A DNA stretch of 64,000 nucleotides from contig NZ_LHVK01000025.1 of assembly GCF_001269905.1 (NCBI RefSeq), positions 122,813-186,812 on the forward strand, read 5' to 3'. The notes under the pieces were generated by a model. The model did not search any database, was not told the origin of the DNA, and saw only the letters and a program-made list of their open reading frames with translations. This DNA comes from Pseudomonas corrugata. Lineage in GTDB: Bacteria > Pseudomonadota > Gammaproteobacteria > Pseudomonadales > Pseudomonadaceae. The first letter of the stretch is position 1, and each line of letters starts with the position of its first letter. Below are positions 54,530-63,770 of the stretch, one piece after another. The translations under genes and the position numbers were made by a program.

Positions 54530-56044
54530 GTGAACCGGCCCACGCCAGTCAAAACCGACAACTTCTTCCTGCTGATCTTCCGTGCACTGCGCCATCGTCG
54601 CGTGCCGATTGCATTGCGCATTGCCAGCCATAACGTGATCCTGGTCGCCCTGGCCCTGGTCATCTATGCCTGCGTGATGGGCCTGCAGTTCAAGCAGGCG
54701 ATGCACGAGCAGGCCGATGCCCTGGGTGAAAGCCTGACCACCCAGACCGCTACGTCCGCCACCGAGTTGCTGGTGTCCAACGACATCCTCAGCCTCAACG
54801 TGCTACTCAACAATCTGACCAAGAACAAACTGGTCGCCCACGCCGCCATCTACAGCGTGGACAACCGCATTCTCGCCGAGGCCGGCCAGCGTCCCAAGCC
54901 AGGTCTGTTGGGCGAGCCCGGCGGCATGTACCAGAGCAAGATCACCTTCCAGGACGTGACCGCCGGACAACTGCGCATCAGTCTGGACATGGACCAGTTC
55001 CAGCAACCGATGACCATCAGCCTGCAAAGCATGGGCATCCTCAGCGCGATACTGCTGGCTCTGGCGCTGGCGTTGAGCCTGCGTCTGGGGCGACATCTTT
55101 CCACGCCACTGCTGCAGCTACGGGTCTGGCTGCGGGACATCGACGAACACACCCCGGCCACCCAGCGCCAGGACGAAATCGGCGATCTGGCTCGGCAGCT
55201 GCACGCCAGCTTCGCACCGGAACCCGAACCCGTGCCGGAGCCCGAGGACATCGATTACGCTGACGATGAGGCCGAACCGGAATTCGAGGTGCGCAACCTG
55301 CGTGATCCCGGCTTCGATGAAAGCCAGCCCATGCCAACGTCCAGGCCCGTGCCTCGTCACGTGGTACGGACGATCGAGGACGATGAAGACGACGACGCCT
55401 TCGCCGACCTGCGGGACGAATCGGTGGCCGGGCAACCGCAAGCAGTCGCCAGGCCCGCCGCCTCGCATCAACCACAAAACAGCGCCGTGCTGGCCGTGCA
55501 ACTGGGCGCCCAGGACCAACTGCGTCGCTTGCCCCAGGCTCGCCTGAAGGAACTGCTCGAACGCTACCGCGATTGCCTCGACCAAGCCGCCTCGCTCTAC
55601 CAGGGTGAACTGCACACCCTGAACGACGGCAGCACCTTGATGCTGTTCCATACCGAAGACAGCGGTGACGATTACCTGACCAATGCCATTTGCTGCGGTG
55701 AATTGCTGCGGGCCCTGGGTCATCAATTACAGATCGAAGTCGCTGACAGCGGCATCACTTTGCAGCTGCAACTGGGCCTGACCCTGGGCGACGGGCTGTT
55801 CGGCCTGAGTCAGATCGACCTGTTGCTGACCGAAACCGCCCAGGACGCCCTGGCTCTGTCGCAGCACAGCCGCAACCTGCTGCTGGTGGAACGCAAGATC
55901 AACGACGATGCCCTGATCCGCCAGCGCACCCGCATCCGCCCAATCGCCAGCCCAGAAGGCGCGTGCTGTGTGGAACGCTTGATGGAGCCGTACCCTTCGA
56001 TGCTGGAGCGGCAGCTGGCGCGTATGCATGAGCGCCAGGCCTGA
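54530..56044 (+). CDS. Membrane protein with HAMP-like region, unknown function
   Basis: Protein of 504 residues starting with GTG at 54530. An N-terminal membrane helix (about 35-52), a periplasmic stretch (about 55-160; ATSATELLVSNDILSLNVLLNNL, resembling sensor-type dimers), a second membrane helix (about 163-183) followed by a HAMP-like segment (about 185-225), an acidic, Pro-rich linker (about 227-325) and a cytoplasmic domain (about 330-500; ending RQLARMHERQA) with a loose cyclase-like appearance (ELLERYRDCLDQAASLYQGE, LNDGSTLMLFHTED). It lies divergent from serB and upstream of parC. No catalytic motif recognised. Confidence 0.8.
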   Translation: MNRPTPVKTDNFFLLIFRALRHRRVPIALRIASHNVILVALALVIYACVMGLQFKQAMHEQADALGESLTTQTATSATELLVSNDILSLNVLLNNLTKNKLVAHAAIYSVDNRILAEAGQRPKPGLLGEPGGMYQSKITFQDVTAGQLRISLDMDQFQQPMTISLQSMGILSAILLALALALSLRLGRHLSTPLLQLRVWLRDIDEHTPATQRQDEIGDLARQLHASFAPEPEPVPEPEDIDYADDEAEPEFEVRNLRDPGFDESQPMPTSRPVPRHVVRTIEDDEDDDAFADLRDESVAGQPQAVARPAASHQPQNSAVLAVQLGAQDQLRRLPQARLKELLERYRDCLDQAASLYQGELHTLNDGSTLMLFHTEDSGDDYLTNAICCGELLRALGHQLQIEVADSGITLQLQLGLTLGDGLFGLSQIDLLLTETAQDALALSQHSRNLLLVERKINDDALIRQRTRIRPIASPEGACCVERLMEPYPSMLERQLARMHERQA

Positions 56045-56065
56045 GTCCCGGTCGTTGGAATGACC

Positions 56066-56101
56066 AAGCCCGCAGATGAGTGATTGTCTGCGGGCTTTTT
56101 T
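56066..56101 (+). terminator. Terminator after the HAMP-like membrane protein
   Basis: AAGCCCGCAGA..TCTGCGGGCTT stem (with an inner AT-rich loop) followed by TTTTT; 22 bases after the stop. Confidence 0.92.
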
Positions 56102-56110
56102 GTGGCCTTC

Positions 56111-56194
56111 GCTGGCCTCATCGCGAGCAGGGCTCGCTCCCACAAGGACAGCGCTAAACCTGTGGGAGCGAGCCCTGCTCGCGATGAGGCCAGC
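56111..56194. repeat. REP pair (inverted, family 1), perfect arms
   Basis: 34-base arms 56111-56144 and 56161-56194 are exact inverse copies, separated by only 16 bases: the most intact pair in the window, hence likely the most recent. Confidence 0.93.
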
Positions 56195-56223
56195 ACAGCC
56201 GCCGAAGATCTATCCCCCAGAAA

Positions 56224-56250
56224 CAACAAGCCCGCATCAACGCGGGCTTT
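56224..56250 (-). terminator. Terminator of the PqiC-like lipoprotein gene
   Basis: AAGCCCGC-ATCAAC-GCGGGCTT (56228-56249); on the minus strand it is followed by GTTGTTT. It lies about 22 bases after the stop of the lipoprotein gene. Confidence 0.85.
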
Positions 56251-56271
56251 GTCTTGCCTCCAGTCCGGCCA

Positions 56272-56982
56272 TCAGAACCTGAACACTTCCATGTCGGTAC
56301 GAATTGGCAAGGCCATCGGAATATTTGGCGACTTTTCCGGCTCAGCAGGCTTGGCCTGGGAAGGAGCGGCCTTGCGCGGTGCCGCCTCGACCAGCGGCGG
56401 CTGGTTGGCCAATGGCTTGAGCGCCGCAGACAGTTGCTCCGCCAAACGCTGCAGAAGGACGCCCTGGGCCTGAACCTGCGCAGCGGTACCGCCGGTATGT
56501 TGCTCTTGCAGATGAACGATGCGGTTCTCACGAACTTTGCCGCGACGGTCGATCAACCGCCACTGGGCATCGAGCACCGCTGGTTGCGCTTCGCCCGAAT
56601 CCAGGCGAGTGATCGACAGCAGCACTTGGACATCCGGGGTGAAACCCTGGGTGGCCGGCGCCAATACCACGCGCTGACTGTCCAGGTGGCCGGCCACCTG
56701 GCGCAGCAGCAACTGGTCGATGTCCGAGGAGAGGCTGCCGGCCCAACGGCCGTCAGTGGCAGCCTGCAAGCTACCGTCGGGTTGGCGTTGCAACAGGGTT
56801 TCGCGTTGCAGGTAGTCGGCGATCGACACCGGGCCCAGCAATACAGCCATACCTGTGCTTTGCGCAGGCTGGGCCGGGTTGCCACTGTCGAGTTGATACA
56901 GCGACACCGGCTGATGGAGGCTGCAACCCGCCAGGCCAAGCAGGCCGGCGAGCCACAAAATAGGAAGGCGCAGAGCAGTCAT
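56272..56982 (-). CDS. PqiC/YmbA-like outer-membrane-associated lipoprotein (ABC transport auxiliary type)
   Basis: Lipoprotein of 236 residues with a lipobox LAGC (Cys at about 20) after a hydrophobic signal. The following domain (about 25-185; VSLYQLDSG, VLLGPVSIADYLQR, QLLLRQVAGHLDSQRV) has the PqiC/DUF330 auxiliary-component pattern, associated with MCE-type lipid transport systems. The C-terminus is Pro/Ala/Lys-rich. No pqiA/pqiB gene is adjacent; the neighbour upstream is parC. Family by pattern only. Confidence 0.8.
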   Translation of the reverse strand: MTALRLPILWLAGLLGLAGCSLHQPVSLYQLDSGNPAQPAQSTGMAVLLGPVSIADYLQRETLLQRQPDGSLQAATDGRWAGSLSSDIDQLLLRQVAGHLDSQRVVLAPATQGFTPDVQVLLSITRLDSGEAQPAVLDAQWRLIDRRGKVRENRIVHLQEQHTGGTAAQVQAQGVLLQRLAEQLSAALKPLANQPPLVEAAPRKAAPSQAKPAEPEKSPNIPMALPIRTDMEVFRF

Positions 56983-57161
56983 CGTTCCATCCAGGTGGCG
57001 GCCACAAGGCTTACCACAGTGAAAAAATACTCGGTCATTATGAAGAACGCTCGGCCACGCCGGCGCTTGAAAGGGCCTATCATCCGTGAATATGCGTTCC
57101 GACTCCAGCGCGAAAGCAACGATCTGCGGCTTTTAATCGCAGACCGAGCCGTCTAGCACGC

Positions 57162-59426
57162 TTAATTGAGGTTTTCGACGAGCAGTGCATCGACCCGCTG
57201 AAAACCTCTTGGAAGCTTGTTGCCCCGCCGACCACGTTCACCTTTGTAATGCTCAAGATCGTCTGCTTTGAGTGAGAGCGTACGCTTTCCAGCCTGTAGC
57301 ACAAGCGTGGCCCCCTCCGGCAGCACTGCAATATCCGTGACATATTCCTCGCGACTAGCGACCCGTTCGCCGGAAATTCCAATGATCTTATTACCTTTAC
57401 CTTTACCTAATTGTGGCAGGTCGCTGATTTTGAAGACCAGCAGCCGCCCCTCGGTCGTCACCGAAGCCAACCAGTTGTTATCCCGGTCGAAAACCGGGCG
57501 CGGGGCGATGACCTTGGCGTTGTTTGGCAGGCTCAACAACGCCTTGCCCGCCTTGTTCTTGGCTTGCAGGTCTTCACCCTTGACGACGAACCCGTAGCCG
57601 GCGTCCGACGCAATGACGTACAGCCCGTCATCATCAGGCATCAGCACGCACTCAAAAGTTGCACCCGGTGGTGGCGTCAGACGACCGGTAAGCGGTTCGC
57701 CCTGGCCGCGAGCCGATGGCAGGGTATGGGCGGCCACCGAATAACTGCGACCCGTGGAGTCGATAAACACCGCAAATTGGTTCGAGCGCCCAGGTGCCAG
57801 GGCCTTGAATCCGTCCCCGGCCTTGTAGGAAAGTCCCACCGCGTCGATGTCGTGCCCCTTTGCAGAGCGCACCCAGCCTTTTTCCGACAGCACGACGGTC
57901 ACTTTCTCGTTAGGCAGCAGATCGTGTTCGCTCAGAGCCTTGGCTTCGGCCCGCTCGACGATGGGCGAACGACGGTCGTCACCATAGGTTTCGGCGTCCT
58001 TGAGCAACTCGGTGCGCACCAGCTTCTTGAGCTTGGCCTCGCTGCCCAGCAAGGCGAGCAGTTTGGCCTGCTCCTTGAGCAATTCGTCTTGCTCGGTCCG
58101 TAACTTCATCTCTTCCAGCCGCGCCAATTGCCGCAGGCGGGTGTCGAGGATGTAATCGGCCTGAATTTCGCTCAGGGCAAAACGCTCGATCAGCTTCGCC
58201 TTCGGGTGCTCCTCGGTGCGGATGATGTGGATCACTTCGTCCAGGTTGAGGTAGGCAATCAGCAAACCGTCCAACAAGTGCAAGCGGCGCTCGACCTTGT
58301 CCAGGCGGAATTGCAGGCGTCGACGCACCGTTTTGACGCGAAACTCCAGCCATTCCACCAACAGCGCCCGCAGGTTTTTCAACTGTGGCTTGCCGTCCAG
58401 GCCGATGATGTTGATGTTGACCCGGTAGCTGGACTCCAGATCGGTGCTGGCAAACAGGTGCTGCATCAAGGCATCGTGGTCGACCCGGCTGTTGACCGGG
58501 ATGATCACGATGCGGCACGGGTTCTCGTGGTCCGATTCGTCACGCAGATCCGCCACTTGCGGCGCTTTCGACGGCTTTGCCTGCATCATCGCGGCAATCT
58601 GCTCCAACACCTTGGCCCCGGAAACCTGGTGTGGCAGCGCGGTGACGATGATGTCGCCGTCTTCGATGTGATACACGGCGCGCATGCGTACCGAACCGCG
58701 GCCGCTCTCGTAGATCTTCAGCAGGTCAGCGCGCGGGGTGATGATTTCCGCTTCGGTTGGGTAGTCCGGCCCCTGGATATGCTCGCAGAGTTGCTCCACC
58801 GTGGCTTTCGGTTCGTCCAACAGACGCACGCACGCCGTGGCGACTTCCCGCAGGTTATGGGGCGGTACGTCAGTGGCCATGCCGACGGCGATGCCGGTGG
58901 TGCCATTGAGCAGGATATTCGGCAAACGTGCTGGCAAAACCAGAGGCTCGTCGAGAGTGCCGTCGAAGTTCGGCCCCCAGTCCGCCGTGCCCTGGCCCAG
59001 TTCGCTGAGCAGCACCTCGGAATAACGCGACAGCCGCGCCTCGGTGTAACGCATGGCCGCGAACGACTTGGGATCGTCCGGTGCACCCCAGTTACCCTGG
59101 CCATCCACCAAGGTGTAGCGGTAGCTGAACGGCTGGGCCATCAGCACCATGGCTTCGTAGCAGGCCGAGTCACCGTGGGGGTGGAACTTGCCGAGCACGT
59201 CACCGACGGTCCGCGCCGACTTCTTGTGCTTGGAATCGGCATCCAGCCCCAACTCGCTCATGGCATAGACGATCCGCCGCTGAACCGGCTTCAGACCGTC
59301 GCCGATGTGCGGCAAGGCACGATCCATGATCACGTACATGGAGTAATTGAGGTAGGCATTTTCGGTGAAGTCAGCCAGCGATCGGCGCTCTACGCCGTCC
59401 AAGCTGTCTGCAAGAATGTCGCTCAT
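57162..59426 (-). CDS. parC: DNA topoisomerase IV subunit A
   Basis: Subunit of 754 residues of the enzyme that unlinks daughter chromosomes. Catalytic Arg126-Tyr127 (AAMRYTEA), the winged-helix region FHPHGDSACYEAM (Ser87 and Glu91 retained, the residues changed in quinolone-resistant pseudomonads), and the C-terminal beta-pinwheel (about 490-754). The phytase-like gene and parE lie upstream on the same strand. 179 bases separate it from the lipoprotein gene. Confidence 0.97.
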   Translation of the reverse strand: MSDILADSLDGVERRSLADFTENAYLNYSMYVIMDRALPHIGDGLKPVQRRIVYAMSELGLDADSKHKKSARTVGDVLGKFHPHGDSACYEAMVLMAQPFSYRYTLVDGQGNWGAPDDPKSFAAMRYTEARLSRYSEVLLSELGQGTADWGPNFDGTLDEPLVLPARLPNILLNGTTGIAVGMATDVPPHNLREVATACVRLLDEPKATVEQLCEHIQGPDYPTEAEIITPRADLLKIYESGRGSVRMRAVYHIEDGDIIVTALPHQVSGAKVLEQIAAMMQAKPSKAPQVADLRDESDHENPCRIVIIPVNSRVDHDALMQHLFASTDLESSYRVNINIIGLDGKPQLKNLRALLVEWLEFRVKTVRRRLQFRLDKVERRLHLLDGLLIAYLNLDEVIHIIRTEEHPKAKLIERFALSEIQADYILDTRLRQLARLEEMKLRTEQDELLKEQAKLLALLGSEAKLKKLVRTELLKDAETYGDDRRSPIVERAEAKALSEHDLLPNEKVTVVLSEKGWVRSAKGHDIDAVGLSYKAGDGFKALAPGRSNQFAVFIDSTGRSYSVAAHTLPSARGQGEPLTGRLTPPPGATFECVLMPDDDGLYVIASDAGYGFVVKGEDLQAKNKAGKALLSLPNNAKVIAPRPVFDRDNNWLASVTTEGRLLVFKISDLPQLGKGKGNKIIGISGERVASREEYVTDIAVLPEGATLVLQAGKRTLSLKADDLEHYKGERGRRGNKLPRGFQRVDALLVENLN

Positions 59427-59510
59427 GCGGGCCTCATCAGTTCATTGTCTGGCGCAACGGCATGCTGCCATCGCGCTGGGTAGATTCAAGTATGTTCAGG
59501 GCCGGCCGGC

Positions 59511-60497
59511 TCATGGCGATGCGCTCCAACCGCCATCAGGTGCGGCAAAGCGCCAGATGATCGGCCGTTCTTCGCCGTCGGCCCGGGCCCCGTCATTGTT
59601 GTCCAGGCCAACCCAGGCGCCCTTGGCGTCCACCACCAGGGCCTCGGCCAGCCCATAGGCCTGGGAATAGCGACGATTATCCTGCAAGGCCTCGGCGGCA
59701 AACGACCAGCAGCGCTCGACTTCGGCGGTCTGGAGATCGCGGCGACAAATCTGATAGGCGTTGCGCTCCAGGGTGAACAGCTTGCCGTCGAACAGGGACA
59801 AGTCGGCAAAATCCCGGGATACCGCCTTGGCATTGGGAAACTGCGCCGGCTGCATTTCCTGCCCTGCTTCGCTCAACAGCACACAATGACCGTCACAGTC
59901 CCACACCGTCTGCTGACGCTTGATCAACAGCAAGCCACGTCGCTCCCGCTCCGCCGCCAGCCATAGCCGGTCGCCGGCCGGGTTCACCGCCAGGCCTTCG
60001 AACAATGCATTGAAATGCAGCAACATGCCGCTGGCACGGGCCTCGCGGATCATTGTCGGGGCAATCTTCAGCCAGGAGACATCGCCCAACGGCGGCACCT
60101 GCAATACGGCGGCGTGAGATTCGCTGACCACATATCGATTGCCGGCGCTGTCGCAGCTGATGCCTTCGAAATCCAGCTCGCCACCGCGCAGGAACGACGC
60201 CGCCCAGGTGCGCGACCTCAGCCCCCAGGGCAAACCGCTGTCCGGCGCCTGCGGCACGTCGATGATCAACGCCTGGGCAGGCCAGGCCCCATCACGGGAG
60301 GTGTCGAGGCGATAAATGCGGTCATCGTCGCGATCCGACACCGTCCACATCTCATCGCCACAGAAAGCCAGCCCGGACAGATTGCCGCCGCGCATGCCGT
60401 CGACAGCGTGCTCGGACAGCAACTTCAATTCCGGTACCGGCCCCGCGAAGATGGCCCCCGCCCATAGCAACAGCGCCAGGGCGAAACCGTTGCGCAT
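59511..60497 (-). CDS. Phytase-like esterase-domain protein, secreted
   Basis: Protein of 328 residues with a cleavable signal peptide (about 1-18, MRNGFALALLLWAGAIFA) and one beta-propeller-like domain of the phytase-like/YjiK type (NLSGLAFCGDEMWTVSDRDDDRIYRLD, LDFEGISCDS, LFEGLAVNPAGDRLWLAAERE). The substrate is unknown. Its ATG overlaps the parE stop (TGATG, 60495-60499), so it is translated with parE, and parC follows 84 bases later. It is an exported protein trapped between two topoisomerase IV genes, an arrangement I recall in other pseudomonads. Confidence 0.85.
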   Translation of the reverse strand: MRNGFALALLLWAGAIFAGPVPELKLLSEHAVDGMRGGNLSGLAFCGDEMWTVSDRDDDRIYRLDTSRDGAWPAQALIIDVPQAPDSGLPWGLRSRTWAASFLRGGELDFEGISCDSAGNRYVVSESHAAVLQVPPLGDVSWLKIAPTMIREARASGMLLHFNALFEGLAVNPAGDRLWLAAERERRGLLLIKRQQTVWDCDGHCVLLSEAGQEMQPAQFPNAKAVSRDFADLSLFDGKLFTLERNAYQICRRDLQTAEVERCWSFAAEALQDNRRYSQAYGLAEALVVDAKGAWVGLDNNDGARADGEERPIIWRFAAPDGGWSASP

Positions 60498-62401
60498 CAG
60501 GCCAGGACCTCGGCCAGGTCGCCCTTGGACTCAAGCCAGGACTTGCGATCACCCGCGCGTTTCTTCGCCAGCAGCATGTCCATCATTTCCGAGGTCGCGG
60601 CGAAATCGTCCAAGGTCAGTTGCACCAGACGACGGGTGTTCGGGTCCATGGTGGTTTCGCGCAGCTGCGGCGGGTTCATCTCGCCCAGGCCCTTGAATCG
60701 GGTGACCTGCGGTTTGCCGCGTTTCTTCTCGGCCACCAGGCGGTCGAGAATACCGTCACGCTCGGCTTCGTCCAGGGCGTAGTAGATTTCCTTGCCCAAG
60801 TCGATGCGATACAGCGGCGGCATCGCGACGTAGACGTGACCGGCGTCCACCAGCGGACGGAAATGCTGGACGAACAAGGCGCACAGCAAGGTTGCGATGT
60901 GCAGGCCGTCGGAGTCGGCGTCGGCAAGGATGCAGATTTTGCCGTAACGCAGCTGGCTCATGTCCTCCGCGCCCGGATCGACCCCGATGGCCACGGCGAT
61001 GTTGTGCACTTCCTGGCTGGCCAGCACTTCGCTGCCGTCCACTTCCCAAGTGTTGAGGATCTTGCCCCGCAACGGCAGGATCGCCTGGAACTCCTTGTCC
61101 CGTGCCTGCTTGGCCGAGCCGCCGGCGGAGTCACCTTCCACCAGGAACAGCTCGGAACGCATCGGGTCCTGTCCCGCGCAATCGGCGAGCTTGCCCGGCA
61201 ACGCCGGCCCCTGAGTGATGCGCTTGCGCTCGACCTTCTTGCTGGCCTTGAGACGACGGCCGGCGTTGCTGATCGCCAGCTCCGCCAAAGCCAGGCCGGT
61301 TTCCGGGTTGGCATTGAGCCACAGGCTGAACGCATCCTTGACCACACCGGAGACAAACGCCGCCGCTTCACGGGACGACAAGCGCTCCTTGGTCTGCCCG
61401 GAGAACTGCGGCTCCTGCATCTTCATCGACAGCACGAAGGCAATGCGCTCCCACACGTCCTCCGGCGCCAGCTTCACCCCACGCGGAAGCAGGTTGCGGA
61501 ACTCGCAGAACTCACGCATTGCATCGAGCAAGCCCTGACGCAAGCCGTTGACGTGGGTGCCGCCCTGGGCCGTGGGAATCAGGTTGACGTAGCTTTCCTG
61601 GACGCTCTCGCCGCCCTCGGGCAACCATAACAGCGCCCAGTCGACCGCCTCTTTATTGCCGGCCAGACTGCCGCAGAACGGTTCGTCGGGCAGGCGTTCA
61701 AAACCACTGACCGCGTCCACCAGATAGGAACGCAGGCCATCCTCGTAATGCCATTCGACTTTCTCGCCGGTGGTTTTGTCCTCGAAACTGACCAATAACC
61801 CCGGGCACAACACCGCCTTGGCCTTGAGCACATGCTTGAGGCGGCTGACGGAAAACTTCGGCGAATCGAAATACTTCGGATCCGGCGCGAAATACACGCT
61901 GGTGCCGGTGTTGCGCTTGCCGACACTGCCGACCACTTCCAGCTCGGTGGCCTTGTAGCCGTCGGCGAACGTCATCTGGTATTCGTTGCCATCCCGCTTG
62001 ACCCGCACCCGGACCTGGGTCGACAAGGCGTTGACCACGGAAATACCCACCCCGTGCAGACCGCCGGAGAACTGGTAGTTCTTGTTGGAAAACTTACCGC
62101 CCGCATGGAGCTTGGTGAGGATCAGCTCGACACCCGACACGCCCTCTTCGGGGTGAATGTCCACCGGCATGCCACGGCCGTCATCGCTGACTTCCAGCGA
62201 ATGGTCGGCGTGCAGGATGACCTGCACCGATTTGGCGTGCCCGGCCAAGGCTTCGTCGACACTGTTGTCGATGACTTCCTGGGCGAGGTGGTTCGGCCGA
62301 CTGGTGTCGGTGTACATGCCGGGGCGCTTGCGCACCGGGTCGAGGCCCGAGAGGACTTCGATGGCGTCTGCGTTATAAGAGCTAGCGCTGGGAGTGGCCA
62401 T
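60497..62401 (-). CDS. parE: DNA topoisomerase IV subunit B
   Basis: ATPase subunit of 634 residues. The GHKL motif DNSVDEALAG, the DDGRGMP loop, GGLHGVGISVVNALS and the TOPRIM residues (VEGDSAGGSAKQARDKEFQ, PLRGKILNT, DADSDGLHIAT) are intact. With ParC it makes topoisomerase IV. ATG at 62401. yqiA lies 42 bases upstream, and the phytase-like gene overlaps its end; probable operon yqiA-parE-(esterase)-parC. Confidence 0.97.
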   Translation of the reverse strand: MATPSASSYNADAIEVLSGLDPVRKRPGMYTDTSRPNHLAQEVIDNSVDEALAGHAKSVQVILHADHSLEVSDDGRGMPVDIHPEEGVSGVELILTKLHAGGKFSNKNYQFSGGLHGVGISVVNALSTQVRVRVKRDGNEYQMTFADGYKATELEVVGSVGKRNTGTSVYFAPDPKYFDSPKFSVSRLKHVLKAKAVLCPGLLVSFEDKTTGEKVEWHYEDGLRSYLVDAVSGFERLPDEPFCGSLAGNKEAVDWALLWLPEGGESVQESYVNLIPTAQGGTHVNGLRQGLLDAMREFCEFRNLLPRGVKLAPEDVWERIAFVLSMKMQEPQFSGQTKERLSSREAAAFVSGVVKDAFSLWLNANPETGLALAELAISNAGRRLKASKKVERKRITQGPALPGKLADCAGQDPMRSELFLVEGDSAGGSAKQARDKEFQAILPLRGKILNTWEVDGSEVLASQEVHNIAVAIGVDPGAEDMSQLRYGKICILADADSDGLHIATLLCALFVQHFRPLVDAGHVYVAMPPLYRIDLGKEIYYALDEAERDGILDRLVAEKKRGKPQVTRFKGLGEMNPPQLRETTMDPNTRRLVQLTLDDFAATSEMMDMLLAKKRAGDRKSWLESKGDLAEVLA

Positions 62402-62443
62402 GGGGTCTCGTCGTCTGTGTTCGAATGAAAAAGGGGCGATGGC

Positions 62444-63052
62444 TCACAGCGATGTGAAGTCGATCGCCTGGTACAAATCGGCGCCGATGCCGGCAAAACT
62501 CAACAACGCTGGCAACTGTTGGGCAAACCCCTGGAAACTGTGGTCGCCGCCCGCCTGGATGCGCAAGGCACAGGCGCGGTAGTACTGTTGGGCGTGGCGA
62601 TAATCCAGCGTTTCGTCACCGGTTTGCAACCATACCTGATACCGCTGAGGATCCTGGGGCGCCGGCACTTCCAGCGCAGCCAGGGCCGTGACGTGGTCGT
62701 GGGTCAATTCCCAGGTTTCATCGGTGTATAAATTCTTTTGCGTGCCCAGGTAACCGTCGAACATCCGATGGGGGCTGACCGCAGGGTTGATCAACAGCGC
62801 CTTGAGGCCGTGGCGCTCGGCCAAGTGAGTCGCATAGTAGCCGCCGAGCGAGCTGCCGACCAGCAGCGGCCGCCCCAGTTGTGCAATTGCCTGTTCCAAT
62901 TGGGCCATGGCTTCGCGGGGGTGGTGGTGCAGGGCTGGCACTTGCAGCTGATCGCCCAGGCCCAGGCGGGTCATTACGTCGATGAGTTGACGGGCCTTGG
63001 TTGAGGCTGGGGCGCTGTTGAAGCCGTGGATGTAGAGGATCGAAGCCGACAT
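62444..63052 (-). CDS. yqiA: YqiA-family esterase
   Basis: Alpha/beta-hydrolase of 202 residues with nucleophile Ser in GSSLGG, an N-terminal ILYIHGFNSAP oxyanion strand and a C-terminal GGDHSF catalytic His. In E. coli YqiA is encoded next to parE and is an esterase active on palmitoyl- or related acyl esters; the physiological substrate is unclear. The start at ATG 63052 has GGGAG upstream; in-frame sequence beyond it runs into repeat and IS DNA. In related genomes cpdA usually lies directly upstream; here the IS3-type element begins about 145 bases upstream. Confidence 0.94.
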   Translation of the reverse strand: MSASILYIHGFNSAPASTKARQLIDVMTRLGLGDQLQVPALHHHPREAMAQLEQAIAQLGRPLLVGSSLGGYYATHLAERHGLKALLINPAVSPHRMFDGYLGTQKNLYTDETWELTHDHVTALAALEVPAPQDPQRYQVWLQTGDETLDYRHAQQYYRACALRIQAGGDHSFQGFAQQLPALLSFAGIGADLYQAIDFTSL

Positions 63053-63151
63053 TCCAACTCCCTGGGTTTGGGGGCAAAGGCCGGAGTTTACAGGGAGATT
63101 GGGGGTGTTTGGGGGACATGCTTTCCGTACAAGGGATTTATCCCTGCTTTT

Positions 63152-63182
63152 TGTGGGAGCGAGCCTGCTCGCGATAGCGGCC
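63152..63182. repeat. REP half (family 1) next to the IS end
   Basis: TGTGGGAGCGAGCCTGCTCG then CGATAGCGGCC: a single REP arm, 15 bases from the presumed left end of the IS. Its expected partner arm is absent to the left, so it may lie beyond the IS outside the window. A small AGGGATTTATCCCT palindrome precedes it (63133-63145). Confidence 0.8.
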
Positions 63183-63264
63183 TTATTGGCCCCCGGTGTC
63201 AGGATAGTTGTCGCCTCTCCGAATTTTCCTGAAAAAGCAGATCGGGGGCGGAAAGAGACTGTTC

Positions 63265-63765
63265 GTGCCGTACTATTCACCTGAACGCAAAGCCGCATTG
63301 CTCAAGATGCTGCTTCCTCCGCTCAACCTGTCGATGGCCGAGGTTTCCCGGCGCGAAGGGGCCAGCGAAATGTCTTTGTCGAACTGGCGCAAGCAGGTCG
63401 GTTCTGAAGGAAACGCAGTGCCCGATAACACCTCATCGACCCAGAACTGGACAGCCGAAATCAAGTTTGCTGTCGTCCTTGAAGCCGCCGGCCTGTCCGA
63501 GATTGAACTGGGTGAGTACTGCCGCCGTAAAGGCCTGTATCCCGAGCAAATCAGCGCCTGGAGGCAAGCCTTCATCAGTGGCCAGAAGACGGAAAAAGCC
63601 CAGCAAAAAGACGATCGCGAACAAGCCCGTAAGGACAAGAAACGCATCCAGGAACTTGAGCGTGAACTGCGCCGCAAAGACAAGGCGCTGGCTGAAACCG
63701 CCGCGTTGTTGGTGCTGCGAAAAAAGCTCAACGATTACTGGGGGATCGACAACGAGGACAGCTAA
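63265..63765 (+). CDS. IS3-type transposase OrfA
   Basis: Protein of 166 residues. A helix-turn-helix of the IS3 OrfA type (about 20-40; MAEVSRREGASEMSLSNWRK) is followed by a second one (about 85-110) and a Lys/Glu-rich leucine-zipper helix (about 115-155) ending LAETAALLVLRKKL. The GTG at 63265 (PYYSPERKAALL) follows a GGAAAGAGA purine run and matches the usual start. OrfA regulates transposition; the OrfAB fusion made by frameshifting at 63720-63726 is the transposase. Confidence 0.85.
   Translation: MPYYSPERKAALLKMLLPPLNLSMAEVSRREGASEMSLSNWRKQVGSEGNAVPDNTSSTQNWTAEIKFAVVLEAAGLSEIELGEYCRRKGLYPEQISAWRQAFISGQKTEKAQQKDDREQARKDKKRIQELERELRRKDKALAETAALLVLRKKLNDYWGIDNEDS
63720..63726 (+). promoter_or_regulatory. 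Programmed -1 frameshift site (A AAA AAG)
   Basis: In the orfA frame the codons read CGA AAA AAG: the classic A-AAA-AAG slippery heptamer, 13 codons before the OrfA stop. A one-base slip continues through GCT CAA CGA into the open OrfB frame. Typical of IS3 elements. Confidence 0.82.
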
Positions 63766-63770
63766 CGGCT

